Translations under genes and position numbers: made by a program
The notes under the pieces: model-generated
What the model saw: the letters and a program-made list of their open reading frames with translations, nothing else
What the model was told of the DNA's origin: nothing
The model's database searches: none
Assembly (NCBI GenBank): GCA_026874595.1
Contig: CM049316.1
Span: 31,419,339-31,483,338 of the forward strand
Reading direction: 5' to 3'
Origin: Sipunculus nudus
Taxonomy: Eukaryota > Annelida > Sipuncula > Golfingiida > Sipunculidae
DNA length: 64,000 bases
Part shown: positions 34,771 through 48,273 of the stretch, piece after piece
Layout: each line of letters starts with the position of its first letter
Numbering within the stretch: the first letter of the stretch is position 1

Positions 34771-37700
34771 ATTAATATCAAAATTAAGGGCAATATCGTT
34801 CAATCAAAACCGCAAATGTATATTTCAGCTATTTTTATAAAAGTCATTTATTGATTTCTTGGACCCATTTTTCAATTTTAACACAATTTACCTACAGTGT
34901 TTTACTATTTCTGACATTATTAGACCCCCGCGAAGTCTAAAAATACATTATTGTCTTCAGAAAAAGGTGCCAAAAGCAATTATGAAGGCATAATCCCTTT
35001 GCTTACACTTTGCTTATGCTTTGCTTATTCTTTGCATACGGCAAAATCACAACAGAAATGCAGCATTTTCCTAAAAATACACACTGATATGACCCATAGG
35101 GAGACAGACGGGTTCCCTGGCTACACAGCAGTCCCCGTAAAGTCCAAAAATACATTATTTCTTCAGAAAATGGTGCCAAAAAGCAATTATGAAGGCATAA
35201 TCCCTTTGCTTACCCTTTCCTTATGCTTTGCTTATTCTTTGCTTACGGCAAAATCACAACGGAAATGGAGCATTTTCCTAAAAATAAACACTGCTATGAC
35301 CCATAGGGAGATAGACGGGGACTCTGACTGCACAGCATTCCCGGTTAGTGAACATTAATATCAAAAGTAAGGGCAATATCGTTCAATCAAAACCAGAAAT
35401 GTATATTTCAGCTATTTTTATAAAAGTCATTTATTGATTCCTGGGACCTATTTTCTAATTTTAAAAGAATTTACCTACAGTGTTTCACCATTTCTGACGT
35501 TATAAGAGCCCCGCAAAGTCTAAAAATACATTATTGTCTTCAGAAAATGGTGCAAAAAAGCAATTATGAAGGCATAATCCCTTTGCTTAGACTTTGCTTA
35601 TGCTTTGCTTATTCTTTGCTTACGGCAAAATCACAACAGAAATGCAGCATTTTCCTAAAAATACACACTGATATGACCCATAGGGAGACAGACGGGTTCC
35701 CTGGCTACACAGCAGTCCCGGTTAGTGAACATTAATATAAAAAATAAGGGCAATATCGTTCAATCAAAACCGCAAGTGTATATTTCAGCTATTTTTATAA
35801 AAGTCATTTATTGGTTTCTTGGACCCATTTTCCAATTTTAACACAATTTACCTATAGTTTTTTACCATTTCTGACATTATTACACCCCCGCGAAGTCTAA
35901 AAATACATTATTTCTTCAGAAAATGGTGCCAAAAAGCAATTATGAAGGCATAATCCCTTTGCTTACCCTTTGCTTATGCTTTGCTTATTCTTTGCTTACG
36001 GCAAAATCACAACGGAAATGGAGCATTTTCCTAAAAATAAACACTGATATGACCCATAGGGAGATAGACGGGGACTCTGACTGCACAGCAGTCCCGGTTA
36101 GTGAACATTAATATCAAAAGTAAGGGCAATATCGTTCAATCAAAACCAGAAATGTATAATTCTGCTACTTTAAAAAAGTCATTTATTGATTCCTGGGACC
36201 TATTTTCTAATTTTAACACAATTTACCTATAGTTTTTTACCATTTCTGACATTATTACACCCCCGCGAAGTCTAAAAATACATTATTTCTTCAATAAATG
36301 GTGCCAAAAAGCAATTATGAAGGCATAATCCCTTTGCTTACCCTTTGCTTATGCTTTGCTTATTCTTTGCTTACGGCAAAATCACAACGGAAATGGAGCA
36401 TTTTCCTAAAAATAAACACTGATATGACCCATAGGGAGATAGACGGGTCCCCTGGCTACACAGCAGTCCGGGTTGGTGAACATTAATATCAAAAGTAAGG
36501 GCAATATCGTTCAATCAAAACCAGAAATGTATAATTCTGCTACTTTAAAAAAGTCATTTATTGATTCCTGGAACTTATTTTCTAATTTTAACACAATTTA
36601 CCTATAGTTTTTTACCATTTCTGACATTATTAGACCCCCGTGAAGTCTAAAAATACATTATTTCTTCAGAAAATGATGCCAAAAAGCAATTATGAAGGCA
36701 TAATCCCTTTGCTTACACTTTGCTTATGCTTTGCTTATTCTTTGCTTACGGCAAAATCACAACGGAAATGGAGCATTTTCCTAAAAATAAACACTGATAT
36801 GACCCATAGGGAGATAGACGGGTCCTCTGGCTGCACAGCGTTCCCGGTTAGTGAACATTAATATCAAAAGTAAGGGCAATATCGTTCAATCAAAACCAGA
36901 AATGTATATTTCAGCTATTTTTATAAAAGTCATTTATTGATTTCTTGGACCCATTTTTCAATTTTAACACAATTTACCTATATTTTTTTACCATTTCTGA
37001 CATTATTAGACCCCCGCGAAGTCTAAAAATACATTATTTCTTCAGAAAATGGTGCCAAAAAGCAATTATGAAGGCATAATCCCTTTGCATACCCTTTGCT
37101 TATGCTTTGCTTATTCTTTGCTTATGGCAAAATCACAAGAGAAATGCAGCAATTCCCTAAAAATACACACTAATATGACACATAGGGAGACAGACGTGTC
37201 CCCTGGCTACACAGCAGTCCCGGTTAGTGAACATTAATATCAAAAATAAGGGCAATATCGTTCAATCAAAACCGCAAATGTATATTTCAGATATTTTTAT
37301 AAAAGTTATTTATTGATTTCTTGGACCCATTTTTCAATTTTAACACAATTTACGTACAGTCTTTTACCATTTCTGACATTATTACACCCCCGTAAAGTCC
37401 AAAAAAACATTATTTCTTCAGAAAATGGTGCCAAAAAGCAATTATGAAAGCATAATCCCTTTGCTTACCCTTTGTTTTTGCTTTGCTTATTCTTTGATTA
37501 CAGCAAAATCGTAACGGAAATTGAGCATTTTCCTAAAAATAAACACTGATATGACCCATAGGGAGATAGACGGGTACTCTGACTGCACAGCAGTCCCGGT
37601 TAGTGAACATTAATATCAATCCCTTTGCTTACCATTTGCTTATGCTGTGCTTATTCTTTGCTTATGGCAAAATCACAACAGAAATGCAGCATTTTCCTAA

Positions 37701-37772
37701 AAATACACACTAATATGACCCATAGGGAGACAGACGGGTCCCCTGGCTACACAGCAGTCCGGGTTGGTGAAC
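34771..37772 (+). repeat. 9-monomer module, second super-repeat copy
   Basis: Order G-H-L-C2-I-J-K-E-F, matching 26,519-29,520 including the private L and E marks. Confidence 0.87.
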
Positions 37773-40396
37773 ATTAATATCAAAATTAAGGGCAATATCG
37801 TTCAATCAAAACCGCAAATGTATATTTCAGCTATTTTTATAAAAGTCATTTATTGATTTCTTGGACCCATTTTTCAATTTTAACACAATTTACCTACAGT
37901 GTTTTACTATTTCTGACATTATTAGACCCCCGCGAAGTCTAAAAATACATTATTGTCTTCAGAAAAAGGTGCCAAAAGCAATTATGAAGGCATAATCCCT
38001 TTGCTTACACTTTGCTTATGCTTTGCTTATTCTTTGCATACGGCAAAATCACAACAGAAATGCAGCATTTTCCTAAAAATACACACTGATATGACCCATA
38101 GGGAGACAGACGGGTTCCCTGGCTACACAGCAGTCCCCGTAAAGTCCAAAAATACATTATTTCTTCAGAAAATGGTGCCAAAAAGCAATTATGAAGGCAT
38201 AATCCCTTTGCTTACCCTTTGCTTATGCTTTGCTTATTCTTTGCTTACGGCAAAATCACAACGGAAATGGAGCATTTTCCTAAAAATAAACACTGATATG
38301 ACCCATAGGGAGATAGACGGGGACTCTGACTGCACAGCAGTCCCGGTTAGTGAACATTAATATCAAAAGTAAGGGCAATATCGTTCAATCAAAACCAGAA
38401 ATGTATAATTCTGCTACTTTAAAAAAGTCATTTATTGATTCCTGGGACCTATTTTCTAATTTTAACACAATTTACCTATAGTTTTTTACCATTTCTGACA
38501 TTATTACACCCCCGCGAAGTCTAAAAATACATTATTTCTTCAATAAATGGTGCCAAAAAGCAATTATGAAGGCATAATCCCTTTGCTTACCCTTTGCTTA
38601 TGCTTTGCTTATTCTTTGCTTACGGCAAAATCACAACGGAAATGGAGCATTTTCCTAAAAATAAAAACTGATATGACCCATAGGGAGATAGACGGGTCCC
38701 CTGGCTACACAGCAGTCCGGGTTGGTGAACATTAATATCAAAAGTAAGGGCAATATCGTTCAATCAAAACCAGAAATGTATAATTCTGCTACTTTAAAAA
38801 AGTCATTTATTGATTCCTGGAACTTATTTTCTAATTTTAACACAATTTACCTATAGTTTTTTACCATTTCTGACATTATTAGACCCCCGTGAAGTCTAAA
38901 AATACATTATTTCTTCAGAAAATGATGCCAAAAAGCAATTATGAAGGCATAATCCCTTTGCTTACACTTTGCTTATGCTTTGCTTATTCTTTGCTTACGG
39001 CAAAATCACAACGGAAATGGAGCATTTTCCTAAAAATAAACACTGATATGACCCATAGGGAGATAGACGGGTCCTCTGGCTGCACAGCGTTCCTGGTTAG
39101 TGAACATTAATATCAAAAGTAAGGGCAATATCGTTCAATTAAAACCAGAAATGTATATTTCAGCTATTTTTATAAAAGTCATTTATTGATTTCTTGGACC
39201 CATTTTTCAATTTTAACACAATTTTCCTATAGTTTTTTACCATTTCTGACATTATTAGACCCCCGCGAAGTCTAAAAATACATTATTTCTTCAGAAAATG
39301 GTGCCAAAAAGCAATTATGAAGGCATAATCCCTTTGCTTACCCTTTGCTTATGCTTTGCTTATTCTTTGCTTACGGCAAAATCACAACAGAAATGGAGCA
39401 TTTTCCTAAAAATAAACACTGATATGACCCATAGGGAGATAGACGGGGACTCTGACTGCACAGCAGTCCCGGTTAGTGAACATTAATATCAAAAGTAAGG
39501 GCAATATCGTTCAATCAAAACCAGATATGTATATTTCAGCTATTTTTATAAAAGTCATTTATTGATTTCTTGGACCCATTTTTCAATTTTAACACAATTT
39601 ACCTATAGTTTTTTATCATTTCTGACATTATTAGACCCCCGCGAAGTCTAAAAATACATTATTTCTTCAGAAAATGGTGCCAAAAGCAATTATGAAGGCA
39701 TAATCCCTTTGCTTACCCTTTGCTTATGCTTTGCTTATTCTTTACTTACGGCAAAATCTCAACAGAAATGCAGCATTTTCCTAAAAATACACACAGATAT
39801 GACCCATAGGGAGACAGACGTGTCCCCTGGCTACACAGCAGTCCCGGTTAGTGAACTTTAATATCAAAAATAAGGGCAATATCGTTCAATCAAAACCGCA
39901 AATGTATATTTCAGATATTTTTATAAAAGTTATTTATTGATTTCTTGGACCCATTTTTCAATTTTAACACAATTTACGTACAGTCTTTTACCATTTCTGA
40001 CATTATTACACCCCCGTAAAGTCCAAAAAAACATTATTTCTTCAGAAAATGGTGCCAAAAAGCAATTATGAAAGCATAATCCCTTTGCTTACCCTTTGCT
40101 TTTGCTTTGCTTATTCTTTGATTACAGCAAAATCGTAACGGAAATGGAGCATTTTCCTAAAAATAAACACTGATATGACCCATAGGGAGATAGACGGGTA
40201 CTCTGACTGCACAGCAGTCCCGGTTAGTGAACATTAATATCAAACCCTTTGCTTACCATTTGCTTATGCTGTGCTTATTCTTTGCTTATGGCAAAATCAC
40301 AACAGAAATGCAGCATTTTCCTAAAAATACACACTAATATGACCCATAGGGAGACAGACGGGTCCCCTGGCTACACAGCAGTCCGGGTTGGTGAAC
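37773..40396 (+). repeat. 8-monomer module, second super-repeat copy
   Basis: Order G-H-I-J'-C-D-E-F, matching 29,521-32,144 with ATAAAAACTG and GAACTTTAATATC. Confidence 0.87.
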
Positions 40397-43022
40397 ATTA
40401 ATATCAAAATTAAGGGCAATATCGTTCAATCAAAACCGCAAATGTATATTTCAGCTATTTTTATAAAAGTCATTTATTGATTTCTTGGACCCATTTTTCA
40501 ATTTTAACACAATTTACCTACAGTGTTTTACTATTTCTGACATTATTAGACCCCCGCGAAGTCTAAAAATACATTATTGTCTTCAGAAAAAGGTGCCAAA
40601 AGCAATTATGAAGGCATAATCCCTTTGCTTACACTTTGCTTATGCTTTGCTTATTCTTTGCATACGGCAAAATCACAACAGAAATGCAGCATTTTCCTAA
40701 AAATACACACTGATATGACCCATAGGGAGACAGACGGGTTCCCTGGCTACACAGCAGTCCCCGTAAAGTCCAAAAATACATTATTTCTTCAGAAAATGGT
40801 GCCAAAAAGCAATTATGAAGGCATAATCCCTTTGCTTACCCTTTGCTTATGCTTTGCTTATTCTTTGCTTACGGCAAAATCACAACGGAAATGGAGCATT
40901 TTCCTAAAAATAAACACTGCTATGACCCATAGGGAGATAGACGGGGACTCTGACTGCACATCATTCCCGGTTAGTGAACATTAATATCAAAAGTAAGGGC
41001 AATATCGTTCAATCAAAACCAGAAATGTATATTTCAGCTATTTTTATAAAAGTCATTTATTGATTCCTGGGACCTATTTTCTAATTTTAAAAGAATTTAC
41101 CTACAGTGTTTCACCATTTCTGACGTTATAAGAGCCCCGCAAAGTCTAAAAATACATTATTGTCTTCAGAAAATGGTGCCAAAAAGCAATTATGAAGGCA
41201 TAATCCCTTTGCTTAGACTTTGCTTATGCTTTGCTTATTCTTTGCTTACGGCAAAATCACAACAGAAATGCAGCATTTTCCTAAAAATACACACTGATAT
41301 GACCCATAGGGAGACAGACGGGTTCCCTGGCTACACAGCAGTCCCGGTTAGTGAACATTAATATAAAAAATAAGGGCAATATCGTTCAATCAAAACCGCA
41401 AGTGTATATTTCAGCTATTTTTATAAAAGTCATTTTTTGGTTTCTTGGACCCATTTTCCAATTTTAACACAATTTACCTATAGTTTTTTACCATTTCTGA
41501 CATTATTACACCCCCGTGAAGTCTAAAAATACATTATTTCTTCAGAAAATGGTGCCAAAAAGCAATTATGAAGGCATAATCCCTTTGCTTACCCTTTGCT
41601 TATGCTTTGCTTATTCTTTGCTTACGGCAAAATCACAACGGAAATGGAGCATTTTCCTAAAAATAAACACTGATATGACCCATAGGGAGATAGACGGGGA
41701 CTCTGACTGCACAGCAGTCCCGGTTAGTGAACATTAATATCAAAAGTAAGGGCAATATCGTTCAATCAAAACCAGAAATGTATAATTCTGCTACTTTAAA
41801 AAAGTCATTTATTGATTCCTGGGACCTATTTTCTAATTTTAACACAATTTACCTATAGTTTTTTACCATTTCTGACATTATTACACCCCCGCGAAGTCTA
41901 AAAATACATTATTTCTTCAATAAATGGTGCCAAAAAGCAATTATGAAGGCATAATCCCTTTGCTTACCCTTTGCTTATGCTTTGCTTATTCTTTGCTTAC
42001 GGCAAAATCACAACGGAAATGGAGCATTTTCCTAAAAATAAACACTGATATGACCCATAGGGAGATAGACGGGTCCCCTGGCTACACAGCAGTCCGGGTT
42101 GGTGAACATTAATATCAAAAGTAAGGGCAATATCGTTCAATCAAAACCAGAAATGTATAATTCTGCTACTTTAAAAAAGTCATTTATTGATTCCTGGAAC
42201 TTATTTTCTAATTTTAACACAATTTACCTATAGTTTTTTACCATTTCTGACATTATTAGACCCCCGTGAAGTCTAAAAATACATTATTTCTTCAGAAAAT
42301 GATGCCAAAAAGCAATTATGAAGGCATAATCCCTTTGCTTACACTTTGCTTATGCTTTGCTTATTCTTTGCTTACGGCAAAATCACAACGGAAATGGAGC
42401 ATTTTCCTAAAAATAAACACTGATATGACCCATAGGGAGATAGACGGGTCCTCTGGCTGCACAGCGTTCCCGGTTAGTGAACATTAATATCAAAAGTAAG
42501 GGCAATATCGTTCAATCAAAACCAGAAATGTATATTTCAGCTATTTTTATAAAAGTCATTTATTGATTTCTTGGACCCATTTTTCAATTTTAACACAATT
42601 TACCTATATTTTTTTACCATTTCTGACATTATTACACCCCCGTAAAGTCCAAAAAAACATTATTTCTTCAGAAAATGGTGCCAAAAAGCAATTATGAAAG
42701 CATAATCCCTTTGCTTACCCTTTGCTTTTGCTTTGCTTATTCTTTGATTACAGCAAAATCGTAACGGAAATGGAGCATTTTCCTAAAAATAAACACTGAT
42801 ATGACCCATAGGGAGATAGACGGGTACTCTGACTGCACAGCAGTCCCGGTTAGTGAACATTAATATCAATCCCTTTGCTTACCATTTGCTTATGCTGTGC
42901 TTATTCTTTGCTTATGGCAAAATCACAACAGAAATGCAGCATTTTCCTAAAAATACACACTAATATGACCCATAGGGAGACAGACGGGTCCCCTGGCTAC
43001 ACAGCAGTCCGGGTTGGTGAAC
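40397..43022 (+). repeat. 8-monomer module, second super-repeat copy
   Basis: Order G-H-L-C2-I-J-E-F, matching 32,145-34,770, including the K-leader to E-leader switch at about 42,617-42,634. Confidence 0.87.
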
Positions 43023-46000
43023 ATTAATATCAAAATTAAGGGCAATATCGTTCAATCAAAACCGCAAATGTATATTTCAGCTATTTTTATAAAAGTCATT
43101 TATTGATTTCTTGGACCCATTTTTCAATTTTAACACAATTTACCTACAGTGTTTTACTATTTCTGACATTATTAGACCCCCGCGAAGTCTAAAAATACAT
43201 TATTGTCTTCAGAAAAAGGTGCCAAAAGCAATTATGAAGGCATAATCCCTTTGCTTACACTTTGCTTATGCTTTGCTTATTCTTTGCATACGGCAAAATC
43301 ACAACAGAAATGCAGCATTTTCCTAAAAATACACACTGATATGACCCATAGGGAGACAGACGGGTTCCCTGGCTACACAGCAGTCCCCGTAAAGTCCAAA
43401 AATACATTATTTCTTCAGAAAATGGTGCCAAAAAGCAATTATGAAGGCATAATCCCTTTGCTTACCCTTTGCTTATGCTTTGCTTATTCTTTGCTTACGG
43501 CAAAATCACAACGGAAATGGAGCATTTTCCTAAAAATAAACACTGCTATGACCCATAGGGAGATAGACGGGGACTCTGACTGCACAGCATTCCCGGTTAG
43601 TGAACATTAATATCAAAAGTAAGGGCAATATCGTTCAATCAAAACCAGAAATGTATATTTCAGCTATTTTTATAAAAGTCATTTATTGATTCCTGGGACC
43701 TATTTTCTAATTTTAAAAGAATTTACCTACAGTGTTTCACCATTTCTGACGTTATAAGAGCCCCGCAAAGTCTAAAAATACATTATTGTCTTCAGAAAAT
43801 GGTGCCAAAAAGCAATTATGAAGGCATAATCCCTTTGCTTAGACTTTGCTTATGCTTTGCTTATTCTTTGCTTACGGCAAAATCACAACAGAAATGCAGC
43901 ATTTTCCTAAAAATACACACTGATATGACACATAGGGAGACAGACGGGTTCCCTGGCTACACAGCAGTCCCGGTTAGTGAACATTAATATAAAAAATAAG
44001 GGCAATATCGTTCAATCAAAACCGCAAGTGTATATTTCAGCTATTTTTATAAAAGTCATTTATTGGTTTCTTGGACCCATTTTCCAATTTTAACACAATT
44101 TACCTATAGTTTTTTACCATTTCTGACATTATTACACCCCCGCGAAGTCTAAAAATACATTATTTCTTCAGAAAATGGTGCCAAAAAGCAATTATGAAGG
44201 CATAATCCCTTTGCTTACCCTTTGCTTATGCTTTGCTTATTCTTTGCTTACGGCAAAATCACAACGGAAATGGAGCATTTTCCTAAAAATAAACACTGAT
44301 ATGACCCATAGGGAGATAGACGGGGACTCTGACTGCACAGCAGTCCCGGTTAGTGAACATTAATATCAAAAGTAAGGGCAATATCGTTCAATCAAAACCA
44401 GAAATGTATAATTCTGCTACTTTAAAAAAGTCATTTATTGATTCCTGGGACCTATTTTCTAATTTTAACACAATTTACCTATAGTTTTTTACCATTTCTG
44501 ACATTATTACACCCCCGCGAAGTCTAAAAATACATTATTTCTTCAATAAATGGTGCCAAAAAGCAATTATGAAGGCATAATCCCTTTGCTTACCCTTTGC
44601 TTATGCTTTGCTTATTCTTTGCTTACGGCAAAATCACAACGGAAATGGAGCATTTTCCTAAAAATAAACACTGATATGACCCATAGGGAGATAGACGGGT
44701 CCCCTGGCTACACAGCAGTCCGGGTTGGTGAACATTAATATCAAAATTAAGGGCAATATCGTTCAATCAAAACCAGAAATGTATATTTCAGCTATTTTTA
44801 TAAAAGTCATTTATTGATTCCTGGGACCTATTTTCTAATTTTAAAAGAATTTACCTACAGTGTTTCACCATTTCTGACGTTATTAGAGCCCCGCAAAGTC
44901 TAAAAATACATTATTGTCTTCAGAAAATGGTGCCAAAAAGCAATTATGAAGGCATAATCCCTTTGCTTAGACTTTGCTTATGCTTTGCTTATTCTTTGCT
45001 TACGGCAAAATCACAACAGAAATGGAGCATTTTCCTAAAAATAAACACTGATATGACCCATAGGGAGATAGACGGGGACTCTGACTGCACAGCAGTCCCG
45101 GTTAGTGAACATTAATATCAAAAGTAAGGGCAATATCGTTCAATCAAAACCAGATATGTATATTTCAGCTATTTTTATAAAAGTCATTTATTGATTTCTT
45201 GGACCCATTTTTCAATTTTAACACAATTTACCTATAGTTTTTTATCATTTCTGACATTATTAGACCCCCGCGAAGTCTAAAAATACATTATTTCTTCAGA
45301 AAATGGTGCCAAAAGCAATTATGAAGGCATAATCCCTTTGCTTACCCTTTGCTTATGCTTTGCTTATTCTTTGCTTACGGCAAAATCTCAACAGAAATGC
45401 AGCATTTTCCTAAAAATACACACTGATATGACCCATAGGGAGACAGACGTGTCCCCTGGCTACACAGCAGTCCCGGTTAGTGAACATTAATATCAAAAAT
45501 AAGGGCAATATCGTTCAATCAAAACCGCAAATGTATATTTCAGATATTTTTATAAAAGTTATTTATTGATTTCTTGGACCCATTTTTCAATTTTAACACA
45601 ATTTACGTACAGTCTTTTACCATTTCTGACATTATTACACCCCCGTAAAGTCCAAAAAAACATTATTTCTTCAGAAAATGGTGCCAAAAAGCAATTATGA
45701 AAGCATAATCCCTTTGCTTACCCTTTGCTTTTGCTTTGCTTATTCTTTGATTACAGCAAAATCGTAACGGAAATGGAGCATTTTCCTAAAAATAAACACT
45801 GATATGACCCATAGGGAGATAGACGGGTACTCTGACTGCACAGCAGTCCCGGTTAGTGAACATTAATATCAAACCCTTTGCTTACCATTTGCTTATGCTG
45901 TGCTTATTCTTTGCTTATGGCAAAATCACAACAGAAATGCAGCATTTTCCTAAAAATACACACTAATATGACCCATAGGGAGACAGACGGGTCCCCTGGC

Positions 46001-46025
46001 TACACAGCAGTCCGGGTTGGTGAAC
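43023..46025 (+). repeat. 9-monomer module G-H-L-C2-I-(L/C)-D-E-F (3003 bp)
   Basis: It starts as the third super-repeat copy and leaves that pattern after I at 44,733. The next monomer (44,734-45,110) begins as L (CTTAGACTTTGC) and ends as C (AACAGAAATGGAGC, GGGGACTCTGAC), so L to C exchange occurred between the 11-bp cluster and AGAAATG. From about 45,020 the sequence follows 23,265 onward at an offset of 21,755 bp. Confidence 0.84.
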
Positions 46026-48273
46026 ATTAATATCAAAATTAAGGGCAATATCGTTCAATCAAAACCGCAAATGTATATTTCAGCTATTTTTATAAAAGTC
46101 ATTTATTGATTTCTTGGACCCATTTTTCAATTTTAACACAATTTACCTACAGTGTTTTACTATTTCTGACATTATTAGACCCCCGCGAAGTCTAAAAATA
46201 CATTATTGTCTTCAGAAAAAGGTGCCAAAAGCAATTATGAAGGCATAATCCCTTTGCTTACACTTTGCTTATGCTTTGCTTATTCTTTGCATACGGCAAA
46301 ATCACAACAGAAATGCAGCATTTTCCTAAAAATACACACTGATATGACCCATAGGGAGACAGACGGGTTCCCTGGCTACACAGCAGTCCCCGTAAAGTCC
46401 AAAAATACATTATTTCTTCAGAAAATGGTGCCAAAAAGCAATTATGAAGGCATAATCCCTTTGCTTACCCTTTGCTTATGCTTTGCTTATTCTTTGCTTA
46501 CGGCAAAATCACAACGGAAATGGAGCATTTTCCTAAAAATAAACACTGCTATGACCCATAGGGAGATAGACGGGGACTCTGACTGCACAGCAGTCCCGGT
46601 TAGTGAACATTAATATCAAAAGTAAGGGCAATATCGTTCAATCAAAACCAGAAATGTATAATTCTGCTACTTTAAAAAAGTCATTTATTGATTCCTGGGA
46701 CCTATTTTCTAATTTTAACACAATTTACCTATAGTTTTTTACCGTTTCTGACATTATTACACCCCCGCGAAGTCTAAAAATACATTATTTCTTCAATAAA
46801 TGGTGCCAAAAAGCAATTATGAAGGCATAATCCCTTTGCTTACCCTTTGCTTATGCTTTGCTTATTCTTTGCTTACGGCAAAATCACAACGGAAATGGAG
46901 CATTTTCCTAAAAATAAACACTGATATGACCCATAGGGAGATAGACGGGTCCCCTGGCTACACAGCAGTCCGGGTTGGTGAACATTAATATCAAAAGTAA
47001 GGGCAATATCGTTCAATCAAAACCAGAAATGTATAATTCTGCTACTTTAAAAAAGTCATTTATTGATTCCTGGAACTTATTTTCTAATTTTAACACAATT
47101 TACCTATAGTTTTTTACCATTTCTGACATTATTAGACCCCCGTGATGTCTAAAAATACATTATTTCTTCAGAAAATGATGCCAAAAAGCAATTATGAAGG
47201 CATAATCCCTTTGCTTACACTTTGCTTATGCTTTGCTTATTCTTCGCTTACGGCAAAATCACAACGGAAATGGAGCATTTTCCTAAAAATAAACACTGAT
47301 ATGACCCATAGGGAGATAGACGGGTCCTCTGGCTGCACAGCGTTCCCGGTTAGTGAACATTAATATCAAAAGTAAGGGCAATATCGTTCAATCAAAACCA
47401 GAAATGTATATTTCAGCTATTTTTATAAAAGTCATTTATTGATTTCTTGGACCCATTTTTCAATTTTAACACAATTTACCTATATTTTTTTACCATTTCT
47501 GACATTATTAGACCCCCGCGAAGTCTAAAAATACATTATTTCTTCAGAAAATGGTGCCAAAAAGCAATTATGAAGGCATAATCCCTTTGCATACCCTTTG
47601 CTTATGCTTTGCTTATTCTTTGCTTATGGCAAAATCACAAAAGAAATGCAGCAATTCCCTAAAAATACACACTAATATGACACATAGGGAGACAGACGTG
47701 TCCCCTGGCTACACAGCAGTCCCGGTTAGTGAACATTAATATCAAAAATAAGGGCAATATCGTTCAATCAAAACCGCAAATGTATATTTCAGATATTTTT
47801 ATAAAAGTTATTTATTGATTTCTTGGACCCATTTTTCAATTTTAACACAATTTACGTACAGTCTTTTACCATTTCTGACATTATTACACCCCCGTAAAGT
47901 CCAAAAAACATTATTTCTTCAGAAAATGGTGCCAAAAAGCAATTATGAAAGCATAATCCCTTTGCTTACCCTTTGCTTTTGCTTTGCTTATTCTTTGATT
48001 ACAGCAAAATCGTAACGGAAATGGAGCATTTTCCTAAAAATAAACACTGATATGACCCATAGGGAGATAGACGGGTACTCTGACTGCACAGCAGTCCCGG
48101 TTAGTGAACATTAATATCAATCCCTTTGCTTACCATTTGCTTATGCTGTGCTTATTCTTTGCTTATGGCAAAATCACAACAGAAATGCAGCATTTTCCTA
48201 AAAATACACACTAATATGACCCATAGGGAGACAGACGGGTCCCCTGGCTACACAGCAGTCCGGGTTGGTGAAC
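46026..48273 (+). repeat. 7-monomer module G-H-I-J-K-E-F
   Basis: A copy of 24,271-26,518 with a few private changes: CCCGTGATGTC (47,140) and ATTCTTCGCTTACGG (47,240) in J, and CACAAAAGAAATGC in K. Confidence 0.86.

Larger units (their letters stand above)
26160..44733 (+). repeat. 8252-bp super-repeat, two full copies and a partial third
   Basis: Positions 26,160-34,411 repeat at 34,412-42,663, and a third copy runs on to about 44,733. The unit is 3002+2624+2626 bp, 25 monomer phases. Private variants of the first copy reappear at +8252 in every place I checked (27,297, 29,218, 30,411, 31,600, 32,703, 33,180). The third copy departs in detail: TACCCTTTGCTT near 43,465 and GGTGCCAAAAAGC at 43,801 instead of the private forms, and ATGACACATAGG at 43,926. 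A recent duplication is implied, unless it reflects assembly. Confidence 0.9.
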
